DNA of 64,000 nucleotides from an uncultured Oscillospiraceae bacterium (GTDB taxonomy: Bacteria; Bacillota; Clostridia; Oscillospirales; Oscillospiraceae). The position numbers and the translations under genes were made by a program. A model generated the notes under the pieces. That model did no database searches, was not told the origin of the DNA, and worked only from the letters and a program-made list of their open reading frames with translations. Where the stretch lies: assembly GCA_934589705.1 (NCBI GenBank), contig CAKTOH010000004.1, positions 62,001 to 126,000 on the forward strand. Reading direction: 5' to 3'. Below, piece after piece: positions 24,026 to 32,600 of the stretch. The first letter of the stretch is position 1; each line of letters starts with the position of its first letter.

Positions 24026-25071
24026 TTTCCCTTTCCTCCCTTGAACAGGAGATACAGGAACAGCGGTCCGCCCAGGAACGCGGTAATGGCACCGATGGGC
24101 AGGATAATGGGCATAATCGCCACCCGGGCCAGCAGATCTCCCAGCAGGAGCAGCGTCGCGCCGGCAAGGACGGAGCCGGGAATCAGGTACACATGGTTAT
24201 TGCCTACCACCATGCGCACAATGTGCGGCGCCACCAGGCCGATGAAATTGATCAGTCCCACCCGGGATACAATGACAGAGCAGGTCAGGCAGCACAGAAT
24301 CATATTCGTCAGGGTAAGCCTCTGTACATGAATGCCCAGGCTTATGGCGGTTTCCTCCCCGCTGAGCAGCGCGTTATAGTCCCAGCGATGGCTGACGCAA
24401 TACGCAATCAGAATCAGAACCATGACGGTCATCGCCCGCAGCTCACCCCAATCGGTGCTTCCCAGATCTCCGAAGGTCCAGAATACCAGATTTGCCAGCT
24501 GGATTTCGTTGGCGAAATACTGAATCAGGGTGGTTGCGCCGCCCAGCATGGAGCTGATTGCCACACCTGCCAGCACGATTCCCTCTGCCGAAACCTGCTT
24601 CAGCCGGGACAATCCCAGAATCACCGCCGCCACGGCAATGGAGCCCAGGAAGGACCAGAGGGAAATTCCCACGCCGCCGGTCAGATTCAGGGTGATGATC
24701 GCAAAGGCCGCCCCGAAGGTGGCACCCTGGGAGACACCCAGGGTGGAAGCGGAGGCCAGGGGATTGTGAAGAATGGCCTGCAAAATACAGCCGGACAGCC
24801 CAAGCCCCGCTCCCGCCACAATGGCGGTGCAGATACGGGGCATTCGGTTATTGCGAATCACAAGGTTGATTTTCTTATCCGCGGATCGTCCGAAGATTCC
24901 CCGGATAAGCTCCGCCACCGGGGTGTTATAGGAGCCGGCACGCAGGGACAGCAGCACGGACACCAGAAGCAGCAGTGCCAGAAGCACCAGGAACAGGGTG
25001 CTGCGAATCTGGTTTTTTCGGTAGTCCGTCAGCTGGTGTTCAGGCGCCGAGGGTAATCTGGCAGAACGCAT
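24022..25071 (-). CDS. FecCD-family ABC permease for a metal chelate
   Basis: 349 residues and about nine to ten membrane helices. Signatures of the FecCD class: RMPRICTAIVAGAGLGLSGCILQAILHNPLASASTLGVSQGATFGA near the N-terminus and GLINFIGLVAPHIVRMVVGNNH in the second half. The start at 25071 is fixed by GGAGGAAG seven bases upstream, although it overlaps the binding-protein gene by 32 bp. Middle gene of the importer operon. Confidence 0.9.
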   Translation of the reverse strand: MRSARLPSAPEHQLTDYRKNQIRSTLFLVLLALLLLVSVLLSLRAGSYNTPVAELIRGIFGRSADKKINLVIRNNRMPRICTAIVAGAGLGLSGCILQAILHNPLASASTLGVSQGATFGAAFAIITLNLTGGVGISLWSFLGSIAVAAVILGLSRLKQVSAEGIVLAGVAISSMLGGATTLIQYFANEIQLANLVFWTFGDLGSTDWGELRAMTVMVLILIAYCVSHRWDYNALLSGEETAISLGIHVQRLTLTNMILCCLTCSVIVSRVGLINFIGLVAPHIVRMVVGNNHVYLIPGSVLAGATLLLLGDLLARVAIMPIILPIGAITAFLGGPLFLYLLFKGGKGK

Positions 25072-26173
25072 AGCCGGCTTCCTCCAGATCAGAATAGGGA
25101 TTGCTGCCCAGCAGTTCGGTGAAAATCTCTCCGGCCTTTTCGACAGGGTCAATATCCCGGAACTGCTCAGGGTACATGACGCAGGCGGCATAGTAAGCGT
25201 CCGCCAGCGCGGTTTCCAGGTTGGAAGCATAGGAGCGGAAGGAAATCTGAGAATAGACCTTTCCCTCCTTGACAGCGGTCAGCGCATTGTAAAAATCCGG
25301 GTGAGCAGCATAGTCCTCGCCAATCAGGCTCATTCCGTTAAAATCCAGGAAGATCAGATCCGGATCCCAGGAAAGAACCTGCTCCACGTCGATGTTGAAA
25401 GCGCCGGTCTGCTCGGTGGTATTGGCAAGGTTCTTGGCGTGAATCAGCTCAAAGGGGCCATAATAAGCCTCCGTTCCCTCAAATCCGTGCTGCCCCTTGA
25501 AGGCCACGCCGCCCACATAGCAGGTCGGCTTTGCCTCCTCGGCAATGACGGAAGTCCGCTCGTCCAGATCCTTCTGGATGGCCTTCAGATAGGCGGTCAG
25601 CTCCTCTGCCCGGCTTTCCAGCCGGTAGAGCTCGCCCAGAATGCGAATGGTGACGTAGGCTTTCTCATCCAGGGTGGTGTCGCTTCCGGGAACCACTACA
25701 ACGGGGATGCCCGTTTTCTGGCTCAGCTCGTCGGGATCCTGGCTGGCGTAGCTGCTCATGACAATCACCTGGGGATCCACATTTATGATTTCCTCCGCAA
25801 AGGGCTCCCCGTTGGTTCCGATTGCCGGCAAATCCTTGAACAGATCGTAATTCACATAGTTGTACAGTCGGCTCATGCCGGGCTCTTTTTCGTAATCCTC
25901 CACCCCGACGACCCGGTCGGCACCGCCTACATAGCAGGTATAGCGCAGGGCACCAACACCAACGCACACAATGCGCTCTACGGAATCGGGGATTTCCACA
26001 TCCCGATCCATGCCGTCCGTAATCATCCGGGTATCCGGCGCGGTTTCTTCGGAGGCGGCCTGGAGGGCGGTGGTTTCCTTCGGGGCGGGCGCTGTCGCTT
26101 CCGGTGTGCCCGCGCAGGCGGTCATAGCCAGCAGCATAGACAGCGCCAGCAGCATCGTAACGATTTTCTTCAT
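25040..26173 (-). CDS. Metal-chelate ABC transporter substrate-binding lipoprotein
   Basis: 377 residues starting MKKIVTMLLALSM; lipobox MTAC (C20). The mature part is a type 3 binding fold (FepB/BtuF class): VERIVCVGVGALRYTCYVGG, then a long linking helix and a second lobe (VLSWDPDLIFLDFN). A longer frame exists upstream but lacks a signal. The promoter carries a C-tract/G-tract palindrome identical to one at the CsoR-family gene (50292-50308), so expression probably answers to the same metal. Candidate ligands are nickel or cobalt chelates, heme or siderophore. Confidence 0.87.
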   Translation of the reverse strand: MKKIVTMLLALSMLLAMTACAGTPEATAPAPKETTALQAASEETAPDTRMITDGMDRDVEIPDSVERIVCVGVGALRYTCYVGGADRVVGVEDYEKEPGMSRLYNYVNYDLFKDLPAIGTNGEPFAEEIINVDPQVIVMSSYASQDPDELSQKTGIPVVVVPGSDTTLDEKAYVTIRILGELYRLESRAEELTAYLKAIQKDLDERTSVIAEEAKPTCYVGGVAFKGQHGFEGTEAYYGPFELIHAKNLANTTEQTGAFNIDVEQVLSWDPDLIFLDFNGMSLIGEDYAAHPDFYNALTAVKEGKVYSQISFRSYASNLETALADAYYAACVMYPEQFRDIDPVEKAGEIFTELLGSNPYSDLEEAGYAFCQITLGA

Positions 26174-26234
26174 TTTTGTGGTTTCCTTCCCTTCTGCTTT
26201 CTTTGCGGAAAATGCCCGCGAGAATCTATCTTCA

Positions 26235-26278
26235 ATTCTATCAGAGAAACAGCAGGTTCGGAAGCCCCCCAGGGGGAT
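26235..26278 (-). promoter_or_regulatory. Promoter with CsoR-type operator, metal importer operon
   Basis: On the minus strand the operator AAGCCCCCCAGGGGGAT (+ strand, 26262-26278) is followed by TTCCGA (complement of 26258-26263), a 17-bp spacer and TAGAAT (complement of 26235-26240) with an extended TG. Operator and -35 touch exactly as in the promoter at 50292-50335. The rest of the gap toward glmS holds hairpins only. Confidence 0.6.
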
Positions 26279-26363
26279 AGAAAACCCGGCGGTTTTCTTA
26301 CACGCTGGTGGGGCCCCCTCCGGGGATTGCCAGGGGCATTTTTGCATCTTCCAACAAAAAATG

Positions 26364-26392
26364 TTGCAAAATCGATTCCCATCTGCTATAAT
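26364..26392 (+). promoter_or_regulatory. Promoter of glmS
   Basis: TTGCAA (26364-26369), 17-bp spacer and TATAAT (26387-26392) with an extended TG. The leader is only about 47 nt, too short for the glmS ribozyme. Confidence 0.75.
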
Positions 26393-26445
26393 GTCCCGTA
26401 ACGACTTTGCTGCGGCGGCGTGATGCCGTCGGGAAAGAGGCTATT

Positions 26446-28314
26446 ATGTGCGGTATTGTTGGCTATACCGGTAAAAAACAGGCGGCTCCCGTTCTCCTGG
26501 ACGGTCTGAGCAAGCTGGAATACAGAGGCTATGATTCCGCCGGACTGGCCGTCCGGGACGGGGAAAAGCTGGCGGAGGTGGTCAAAGCCACCGGCCGGCT
26601 GAAAAATCTCATGGAAATGACCGACGAGGGACGGGCGCTGCCCGGCACCTGCGGCATCGGTCACACCCGCTGGGCCACCCACGGGGTGCCCTCCCAGACC
26701 AACGCCCATCCCCACGTTTCCGGCAACTGCACCGGCTCCGGTTCCGGCCCGGTGGAATCCGAGGTGGTGGGTGTTCACAACGGCATCATCGAAAACTACC
26801 AGGAGCTGAAGGAGAAGCTGCTGAAAAAGGGCTATACCTTCTACAGCCAGACCGACACCGAGGTGGTGGTCAAGCTGGTGGACTACTACTATAAGAAGTA
26901 CAACATCGGCCCCATCGACGCCATTGCCAAGACCATGGTGCGGGTGCGGGGCTCCTACGCCCTGGAGCTCATGTTCCGGGATTACCCCGGGGAAATCTGG
27001 ATTGCCCGGAAGGAAAGCCCTATGATCGTGGGCATTGCCGATGGGGAGACCTTTGTGGCCTCGGACGTGCCTGCCATTCTGAAGTACACCCGACAGGTGT
27101 ACTATGTGGGGAACCTGGAATTTGCCCGGCTGCTGCCCGGCCAGGCGCACTTCTACAACCTGGACGGCGAGGAGATTCACAAGGAGCCGAGTACCATCGA
27201 GTGGGACGCGGCGGCGGCGGAAAAGGCCGGCTACGAGCACTTCATGATCAAGGAGATCCACGAGCAGCCCAAGGCCGTGGCGGATACCCTGCACAGCGTC
27301 ATTCATGACGGAGTCATTGACTTTTCCGAGGTGGGGCTTACCGAGGAGGAAATGAAGGAAACCAGCCAGATCGTCATCGCCGCCTGCGGCTCTGCCTGGC
27401 ATGTGGGCGTGGCCTCCCAGTACATCATCGAGGATCTGACGGGGGTTCCCGTCCGGGTGGAGCTGGCCTCGGAATTCCGCTACCGCAAGCCCCCTCTGGA
27501 TAAAAACGCCCTGGTCATCGTTATCAGCCAGTCCGGCGAGACCGCGGACACCCTGGCCGCCCTGCGGCTGGCCAAGGAGAAGGGACTGCGCACCCTGGCG
27601 GTGGTGAACGTGGTGGGCAGCAGCATTGCCCGGGAGGCGGACAAGGTGTTCTATACCCTGGCCGGGCCGGAAATCTCCGTGGCCACCACCAAGGCCTACA
27701 GCGCCCAGCTGGCAGCCATGTACTGCCTGGCGGTGGAATTCGGCCGGGTGCGGGGCACCATCGATGCAGAAAAATACACTTACTACTTAAACGAGCTGGA
27801 GACCATCCCCGGAAAGATCGGGCGGGTTCTGGAGGACAAGGAGCGCATTCAGTGGTTTGCCGCCAAGTATTCCGGTGCCCATGACGTGTTCTTCATCGGC
27901 CGGGGCGTGGACTACGCCGTGTGCCTGGAAGGAAGCCTGAAGCTGAAGGAGATTTCCTACGTCCACTCCGAGGCCTACGCCGCGGGGGAACTGAAGCACG
28001 GAACCATCAGCCTCATCGAGCCGGGCACGCTGGTCATCGGCGTGCTGACCCAGAGCGACCTTTACGAGAAGACCGTCAGCAACATGGTCGAGTGCAAGAG
28101 CCGGGGAGCCTATCTGATGGGCCTGACCACCTACGGCAAGTACGAAACCGAGGATCGGGCGGACTTTACGGTCTATGTGCCCCGGGTGGATGAGCACTTT
28201 GCCGCCAGCCTCGCGGTGGTGCCCTTGCAGCTGCTGGGCTACTATGTCAGCGTAGCCAAGGGTCTGGACGTGGATAAGCCCAGAAATCTGGCAAAAAGCG
28301 TGACCGTGGAGTAA
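26446..28314 (+). CDS. glmS: Glutamine--fructose-6-phosphate aminotransferase (isomerizing)
   Basis: 622 residues. It makes glucosamine-6-phosphate from fructose-6-phosphate and glutamine, the first step to UDP-GlcNAc. The start gives MCGIVGYTG, so Cys2 is the glutaminase nucleophile after Met removal. HTRWATHG and NAHPH follow, with a Ser/Gly insert (CTGSGSGP) before VGVHNGIIEN. Two SIS domains occupy about 300-622 (SQSGETADTLAALR; end KPRNLAKSVTVE). GGAAAGAGG precedes the ATG. Monocistronic. Confidence 0.95.
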   Translation: MCGIVGYTGKKQAAPVLLDGLSKLEYRGYDSAGLAVRDGEKLAEVVKATGRLKNLMEMTDEGRALPGTCGIGHTRWATHGVPSQTNAHPHVSGNCTGSGSGPVESEVVGVHNGIIENYQELKEKLLKKGYTFYSQTDTEVVVKLVDYYYKKYNIGPIDAIAKTMVRVRGSYALELMFRDYPGEIWIARKESPMIVGIADGETFVASDVPAILKYTRQVYYVGNLEFARLLPGQAHFYNLDGEEIHKEPSTIEWDAAAAEKAGYEHFMIKEIHEQPKAVADTLHSVIHDGVIDFSEVGLTEEEMKETSQIVIAACGSAWHVGVASQYIIEDLTGVPVRVELASEFRYRKPPLDKNALVIVISQSGETADTLAALRLAKEKGLRTLAVVNVVGSSIAREADKVFYTLAGPEISVATTKAYSAQLAAMYCLAVEFGRVRGTIDAEKYTYYLNELETIPGKIGRVLEDKERIQWFAAKYSGAHDVFFIGRGVDYAVCLEGSLKLKEISYVHSEAYAAGELKHGTISLIEPGTLVIGVLTQSDLYEKTVSNMVECKSRGAYLMGLTTYGKYETEDRADFTVYVPRVDEHFAASLAVVPLQLLGYYVSVAKGLDVDKPRNLAKSVTVE

Positions 28315-28342
28315 GCTTCTGGCGGAAAACAGCGATTCACCC

Positions 28343-28374
28343 AAAGCGCACCGGATTTGCGGTGCGCTTTTTTC
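28343..28374 (+). terminator. Terminator of glmS
   Basis: AAAGCGCACCG (28343-28353) pairs with CGGTGCGCTTT (28360-28370), followed by further T residues. Confidence 0.85.
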
Positions 28375-28410
28375 CGGCTTTTTCCGGAATTGTCAGAACC
28401 TCGCGGAAGT

Positions 28411-28465
28411 TTTAAGGAAACTTTAATCATTACCCGGTTGATTCTCCGGAGAAAATCCGTATAAT
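28411..28465 (+). promoter_or_regulatory. Exporter operon promoter with OmpR-type direct repeat
   Basis: TTGATT (28438-28443), 16-bp spacer, TATAAT (28460-28465). Eleven bp upstream lies TTTAAG-5-TTTAAT (28411-28427), a direct repeat with 11-bp period as bound by OmpR/PhoB-type response regulators. No two-component genes are in the window. Confidence 0.5.
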
Positions 28466-28502
28466 AGTAGGAAAGAACCTATCGATTCCGGAGGAAAGAT
28501 TT

Positions 28503-29801
28503 ATGAAACGGAAAGTAATTTTGGCATTTGCCCTGTGCCTGGCGCTGGCAGGCTGCGGCACAAAGCAGGATGCGGTTTATGTTCAGTCTGTGGAAAGGCT
28601 GGCCTCTGCCGGGGGCATTGCCCCGGGAGACCGGTTCCTGGGACTGGTGGTGTCCGAGCACACCGCCGAGATCACCCGGGATTCGGAAAAGACCATCCAG
28701 GAGCTGATGGTCAAGGAGGGTGACGACGTAAAGAAGGGTCAGGCTCTTTTCAGCTACGACACCGAGGAGCTTCAGCTGAGCCTGGACAAGAAAAATCTGG
28801 AGGCCGCCCAGCTGCAAAGCACCATTGAAAGCAGCCAGGAGAAAATCAAAACCCTGGAGCGGGAGCGGCAGAGCGTCACCGGCACCGCCCGGCTTCAGTA
28901 CACCGTGGAGATTCAGTCCGCCCAGGTGGATATGAAGGAGGCGGAGCTGAAGCTGAAAACCAAGCAGGACGAGGTGAAGAAGGCGGAGGAGCTGCTGAAC
29001 AACTCCACCGTGACCTCCCCCATCACCGGCCGGGTGCAGAAGATCAACGAGAGCGCCACCACCGATGACAGCGGCAAGCCCGCGGCCTATATTGTCATCC
29101 AGCAGTCCGGCTCCTACCGGGTCAAGGGCGTGCTGGGAGAATTGCAGCGGGGCAGCCTCCGGGAGGGCGACCGGGTGAAGATGACCCCCCGTACCGGGGG
29201 CGATGGCTCCTGGACGGGAAAAGTGACCCTGGTAGACTACGAAAATCCCACTCAGGGCAGCGATACCGATCGGTACATGGGCACCTCCTCCGATGAGATG
29301 ACCAGTGCCAGCAAGTATCCTTTCTATGTTTCCCTGGATTCCACCGACGGCCTGCTGCTGGGTCAGCATCTGTATATCGAGCGGAACACCGACGACGATA
29401 CCCCCGGAGTGGGGGTCAGCGGCGCGTTCCTGTGCTATAACGAGGACGGCTCCGCCTATGTCTGGGCAGAGAAGAACGGGAAGCTGGAAAAGCGGGCGGT
29501 TACTCTGGGAACCTACAATCCGGATACGGATGTGCAGAAGATCACCGAGGGTCTGAGCTACGATGACTACATCGCCTACCCGGATCCCGACCTGTGCAAG
29601 CCCGGTGCGCCGACCACCCATGACATGCCGGTGGAGGACACGGATTCCGGCATGGACGGCGGCATGGACGGCGGCATGGACGGCGGCATGGACGGCGGCA
29701 TGGATTCCGGCATGGATTCCGGTATGGACAGCGGCATGGACTCCGGTATGGATTCGGCGGATACGCCGGCAACGGAAGGCCTGGAAGGCGGTGGAGCCTG
29801 A
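28503..29801 (+). CDS. MacA-like membrane-fusion lipoprotein 1
   Basis: 432 residues. Lipobox LALAGC (C18), a biotinyl-lipoyl-like half (IQELMVKEGDDVKKGQALFSYD), a coiled-coil hairpin (about 88-160, ELQLSLDKKNLEAAQLQ...KKAEELLNN), the second lipoyl half (STVTSPITGRVQKIN) and a beta-barrel region to about 370. The C-terminus is a Gly-Met-Asp repeat tail (about 380-420). Such proteins link an ABC exporter to the cell envelope. First of two adaptor genes in this exporter operon. Substrate unknown. Confidence 0.82.
   Translation: MKRKVILAFALCLALAGCGTKQDAVYVQSVERLASAGGIAPGDRFLGLVVSEHTAEITRDSEKTIQELMVKEGDDVKKGQALFSYDTEELQLSLDKKNLEAAQLQSTIESSQEKIKTLERERQSVTGTARLQYTVEIQSAQVDMKEAELKLKTKQDEVKKAEELLNNSTVTSPITGRVQKINESATTDDSGKPAAYIVIQQSGSYRVKGVLGELQRGSLREGDRVKMTPRTGGDGSWTGKVTLVDYENPTQGSDTDRYMGTSSDEMTSASKYPFYVSLDSTDGLLLGQHLYIERNTDDDTPGVGVSGAFLCYNEDGSAYVWAEKNGKLEKRAVTLGTYNPDTDVQKITEGLSYDDYIAYPDPDLCKPGAPTTHDMPVEDTDSGMDGGMDGGMDGGMDGGMDSGMDSGMDSGMDSGMDSADTPATEGLEGGGA
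29652..29757 (+). repeat. 12-bp coding tandem repeat
   Basis: About nine units of GGCATGGAC-GGC/TCC encode GMDG then GMDS repeats at the C-terminus of the adaptor protein. Copy number is likely to vary by slippage without breaking the frame. Confidence 0.8.
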
Positions 29802-30493
29802 TGGCAATTCTGGAACTGACGGACATCTGCAAGGACTACCAGCAGGGCAAGGAGCCTGTGCGGGTGCTGAAAAACATCAATATGACCGTGGAAAAGGGTG
29901 ACTACCTGGCCATTATGGGCCCTTCCGGCTCCGGCAAGACCACCCTGATGAACATCATCGGCTGCCTGGACGTGCCTACCTCCGGCAGCTATACCCTGGA
30001 AGGCCGGGCGCTGAAGGATTTGTCCGACGACGAACTGGCGGAGGTGCGCAACAAGCATATCGGCTTTGTGTTCCAGCGGTTCTATCTGCTGCCCAAAATG
30101 GACGCTTTGGACAATGTGGCGCTGCCCCTGCTGTACGCGGACGTGCCCCTGAAGGAGCGGCGGGAGCGGGCGGAGGAAGCCCTGAAGGCCGTAGGCCTGG
30201 GAGAGCGGATCCATTTCCTGCCCAACCAGCTGTCCGGCGGCCAGTGCCAGCGGGTGGCCATTGCCCGGGCCATCGTGGGAAAGCCCCAGCTGCTGCTGGC
30301 GGATGAGCCCACCGGCGCGCTTGACACCAAGGCGGGCAATCAGATTATGGAGATTTTCCGCCGCCTCAGCGATGAGGGCATGACCATCATTATGATTACC
30401 CACGAGCCGTCCATTGCCGCCTGCGCGGACAAGACCTATCGGATTCTGGACGGCGAGCTGCATACCCGGGAGGAACCCCATGAAGAAGATTAA
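29801..30493 (+). CDS. MacB/LolD-type ABC exporter ATPase
   Basis: 230 residues: Walker A GPSGSGKTT, Q-loop FVFQRFYLLPKMDALDNV, signature LSGGQCQRVAIARAI (note Cys in place of the usual Gln/Glu), Walker B LLLADEPTGALD, ITHEPS. It starts on the last base of the previous stop codon and overlaps the next gene by 14 bp, so all three are coupled. Confidence 0.92.
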   Translation: MAILELTDICKDYQQGKEPVRVLKNINMTVEKGDYLAIMGPSGSGKTTLMNIIGCLDVPTSGSYTLEGRALKDLSDDELAEVRNKHIGFVFQRFYLLPKMDALDNVALPLLYADVPLKERRERAEEALKAVGLGERIHFLPNQLSGGQCQRVAIARAIVGKPQLLLADEPTGALDTKAGNQIMEIFRRLSDEGMTIIMITHEPSIAACADKTYRILDGELHTREEPHEED

Positions 30494-32588
30494 CTGGAAA
30501 GAAATCCAGATCTGGAAGAAAATCCCTAAGTGGCAAGGCGTGCCCAAGTGGAAAGGCATTCCCAAGGGGAAGGGCAAGAAGGTTCTGGTCTGCGCCGGAG
30601 CCGGCATTGCCGCCGCGGCCATCGTGGCGGGGATTGTGCTGGGCACTCGCGGTAACGGGAAGACGGTGGACGTGTACCCCTTCGCTATGGTGGGCATGAC
30701 GGAATACTGGGGCGACAACCAGGAGAGCTACGGCCCTGTGACCACGGACAAGATTCAGACCGTATTTTTGAGCGACACCCAGATCATCACCGGTATCCCG
30801 GTGGAGGTCGGCGCCCATGTGAAAAAGGGCGATGTGCTGATGACCTACGACACCACCCTGTCCGAGCTGGAGCTGGAACGCAAGCGCCTGGACGTGGAGA
30901 AGGCCAAGCTCCAGGTCACTGAGGCCGAGGAGGAGCTGCGCCGGATCAATCAGCTGAAGCCCTCCGGCGGCGGTGGCGGAACCGTCGTTACCCCGGACTA
31001 CGGCGACAAGCTGGGAGAGAGCAAGTATAAGGTCATCACCGATTCCTCCTACGACGGCAGCAGCCCGGAAACGGCCCTGGTCTGCTGGATTGCCTCGGAC
31101 ATTCCGGTGAACAACTCCGTGCTTCAGGCTCTTTATTACCAGGCTCTGAACAATCAGGAGCTGATGAGCACCCTTTCCCGGACAAAATCCAGCGCCTCGG
31201 AGACTCCGGACACGACGACTCCCTCGGAAGACCCGGAGCCTTCCACCGCACCCAGTGAACCCTCTGCCCCCTCCGAGCCTACGACCCCTTCTACGGAAGC
31301 CCCCACGGAGCCGCCCAAGCAGCCCTTGGAGGAACCGGAACCATCGGAACCGGAGACACCGGCTCCCGTCATTACCAGCCCCAATGTGAAAAACGGCGGC
31401 ACCTTTACCGTGGATAAGGGCATGGCGGTTGACCTGACCTTTGTCAACAAGACCAAGCAGAAAACCGAGTGGAGCGTGGAGCCTGCCGCGGGCGAGCTGC
31501 TGGCCTACCGGGGCGAGCAGACCTGCGCCCTGTCCGGCCGGGTCAGCCAGACAGGAAAAACGGAGTATACGCTGACGGCCACCGTGGGCGATAAGACGGC
31601 TGCCTTCCGCTTTACCCTGGAGGTGGTGGAGCCGTCCGTCCCCTCCAAGGTCATCAATGATTTCTATGTTGTCCTGAAAAAGACCGGCGGCGACCGGGAG
31701 AAGGCGCCCACCAGTCTGTGGCAGGGCGTTCATGTCTATGTCTACAACGGAAACGACTACGGCTTCTCCCTGTTTGACGCTCCGGCGGAAAGCGAATTCT
31801 TCGGCGATTCCGACGACGACGGCGGCGGTTTCAGCTTTGACTTCGGCAGCGGCATGACCTCCGCGGAGCTTGCCCAGATGCGCCGGGAGCAGACCAAGAA
31901 GGTGCGGGATCTCTACGAGGCTGCCCAGATGGCCGAGTCCGAATATAACCTCATGGAGCGGGAATTCAACGACGGCAATATTCGTGCCGACCTGGACGGC
32001 GAGGTGGTTTCCGTGCTCACCGAGGATGAAGCCCGGCAGAACAAGCAGCCCATTATCAAGGTTTCCGGCGGCGGCGGCTTCTATGTGACAGGCAGCGTCA
32101 GCGAGCTGGAAAAGGACAATCTGAAAATCGGCCAGTCCGTTACCGTCAACGACTGGAATACCGGCAATATCTATGACGGTCAGGTGGTGTCCATCGGAGA
32201 CTTCCCCGTGGACGGCAACGGCTGGAACGGCATGGGAAATCCCAATGCCTCCTACTATCCCTTCCGGGTTTTCATCGACGGCAGCGCGGACTTGCAGGAG
32301 AACGGTTATGTCAGCATAACCTATTCCGCCGCCCATGCGCAAAACGGCGTGTACCTGGAAAATCCCTATCTGAGAACCGACGATGGGGAGCCTTACGTCT
32401 ACGTCCGGGGCGCTCACGGGAAGCTGGAAAAGCGGTATGTTACCACCGGCAAGTCCCTGTGGGGCAGCTATACGGAAATCCGCAGCGGCCTGACTGCCGA
32501 CGACTATGTGGCCTTCCCCTACGGTAAGAACGTGAAGCCCGGGGCAGGTACCCAGGAGGGGGATCCCTCCGTCCTGTACAATTTCTAA
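30480..32588 (+). CDS. MacA-like membrane-fusion protein 2 with an inserted Ser/Pro-rich and Ig-like region
   Basis: 702 residues. A basic N-terminus with Lys-Trp repeats (about 1-32) precedes one membrane helix (about 34-54). The adaptor fold is split: first lipoyl half IPVEVGAHVKKGDVLMTYD (about 105-123) with a short helix (ELELERKRLDVEKAKLQVTEAEEEL), then a Thr/Ser/Pro/Glu linker (about 245-300) and an Ig-like segment (about 305-400), then the second helix (LAQMRREQTKKVRDLYEAAQMAE) and second lipoyl half (NIRADLDGEVVSVL). Its C-terminal GKLEKRYVTTG...DDYVAFPYGKNVKPGA parallels adaptor 1, so the two may form hetero-oligomers. Confidence 0.75.
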   Translation: MKKINWKEIQIWKKIPKWQGVPKWKGIPKGKGKKVLVCAGAGIAAAAIVAGIVLGTRGNGKTVDVYPFAMVGMTEYWGDNQESYGPVTTDKIQTVFLSDTQIITGIPVEVGAHVKKGDVLMTYDTTLSELELERKRLDVEKAKLQVTEAEEELRRINQLKPSGGGGGTVVTPDYGDKLGESKYKVITDSSYDGSSPETALVCWIASDIPVNNSVLQALYYQALNNQELMSTLSRTKSSASETPDTTTPSEDPEPSTAPSEPSAPSEPTTPSTEAPTEPPKQPLEEPEPSEPETPAPVITSPNVKNGGTFTVDKGMAVDLTFVNKTKQKTEWSVEPAAGELLAYRGEQTCALSGRVSQTGKTEYTLTATVGDKTAAFRFTLEVVEPSVPSKVINDFYVVLKKTGGDREKAPTSLWQGVHVYVYNGNDYGFSLFDAPAESEFFGDSDDDGGGFSFDFGSGMTSAELAQMRREQTKKVRDLYEAAQMAESEYNLMEREFNDGNIRADLDGEVVSVLTEDEARQNKQPIIKVSGGGGFYVTGSVSELEKDNLKIGQSVTVNDWNTGNIYDGQVVSIGDFPVDGNGWNGMGNPNASYYPFRVFIDGSADLQENGYVSITYSAAHAQNGVYLENPYLRTDDGEPYVYVRGAHGKLEKRYVTTGKSLWGSYTEIRSGLTADDYVAFPYGKNVKPGAGTQEGDPSVLYNF

Positions 32589-32600
32589 GGAGGCGGGTAT

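Noticed and set aside
26174..26360. Cobalamin or molybdenum-cofactor riboswitch before the metal importer
   Set aside because: The transcription start inferred from the promoter leaves a leader of only about 55 nt, and no aptamer consensus is visible.
26393..26445. glmS ribozyme
   Set aside because: The leader between promoter and start codon is only about 50 nt and shows no ribozyme core.
29652..29757. Minisatellite unrelated to coding
   Set aside because: The 12-bp units stay in frame and encode the GMDG/GMDS tail of the adaptor protein.
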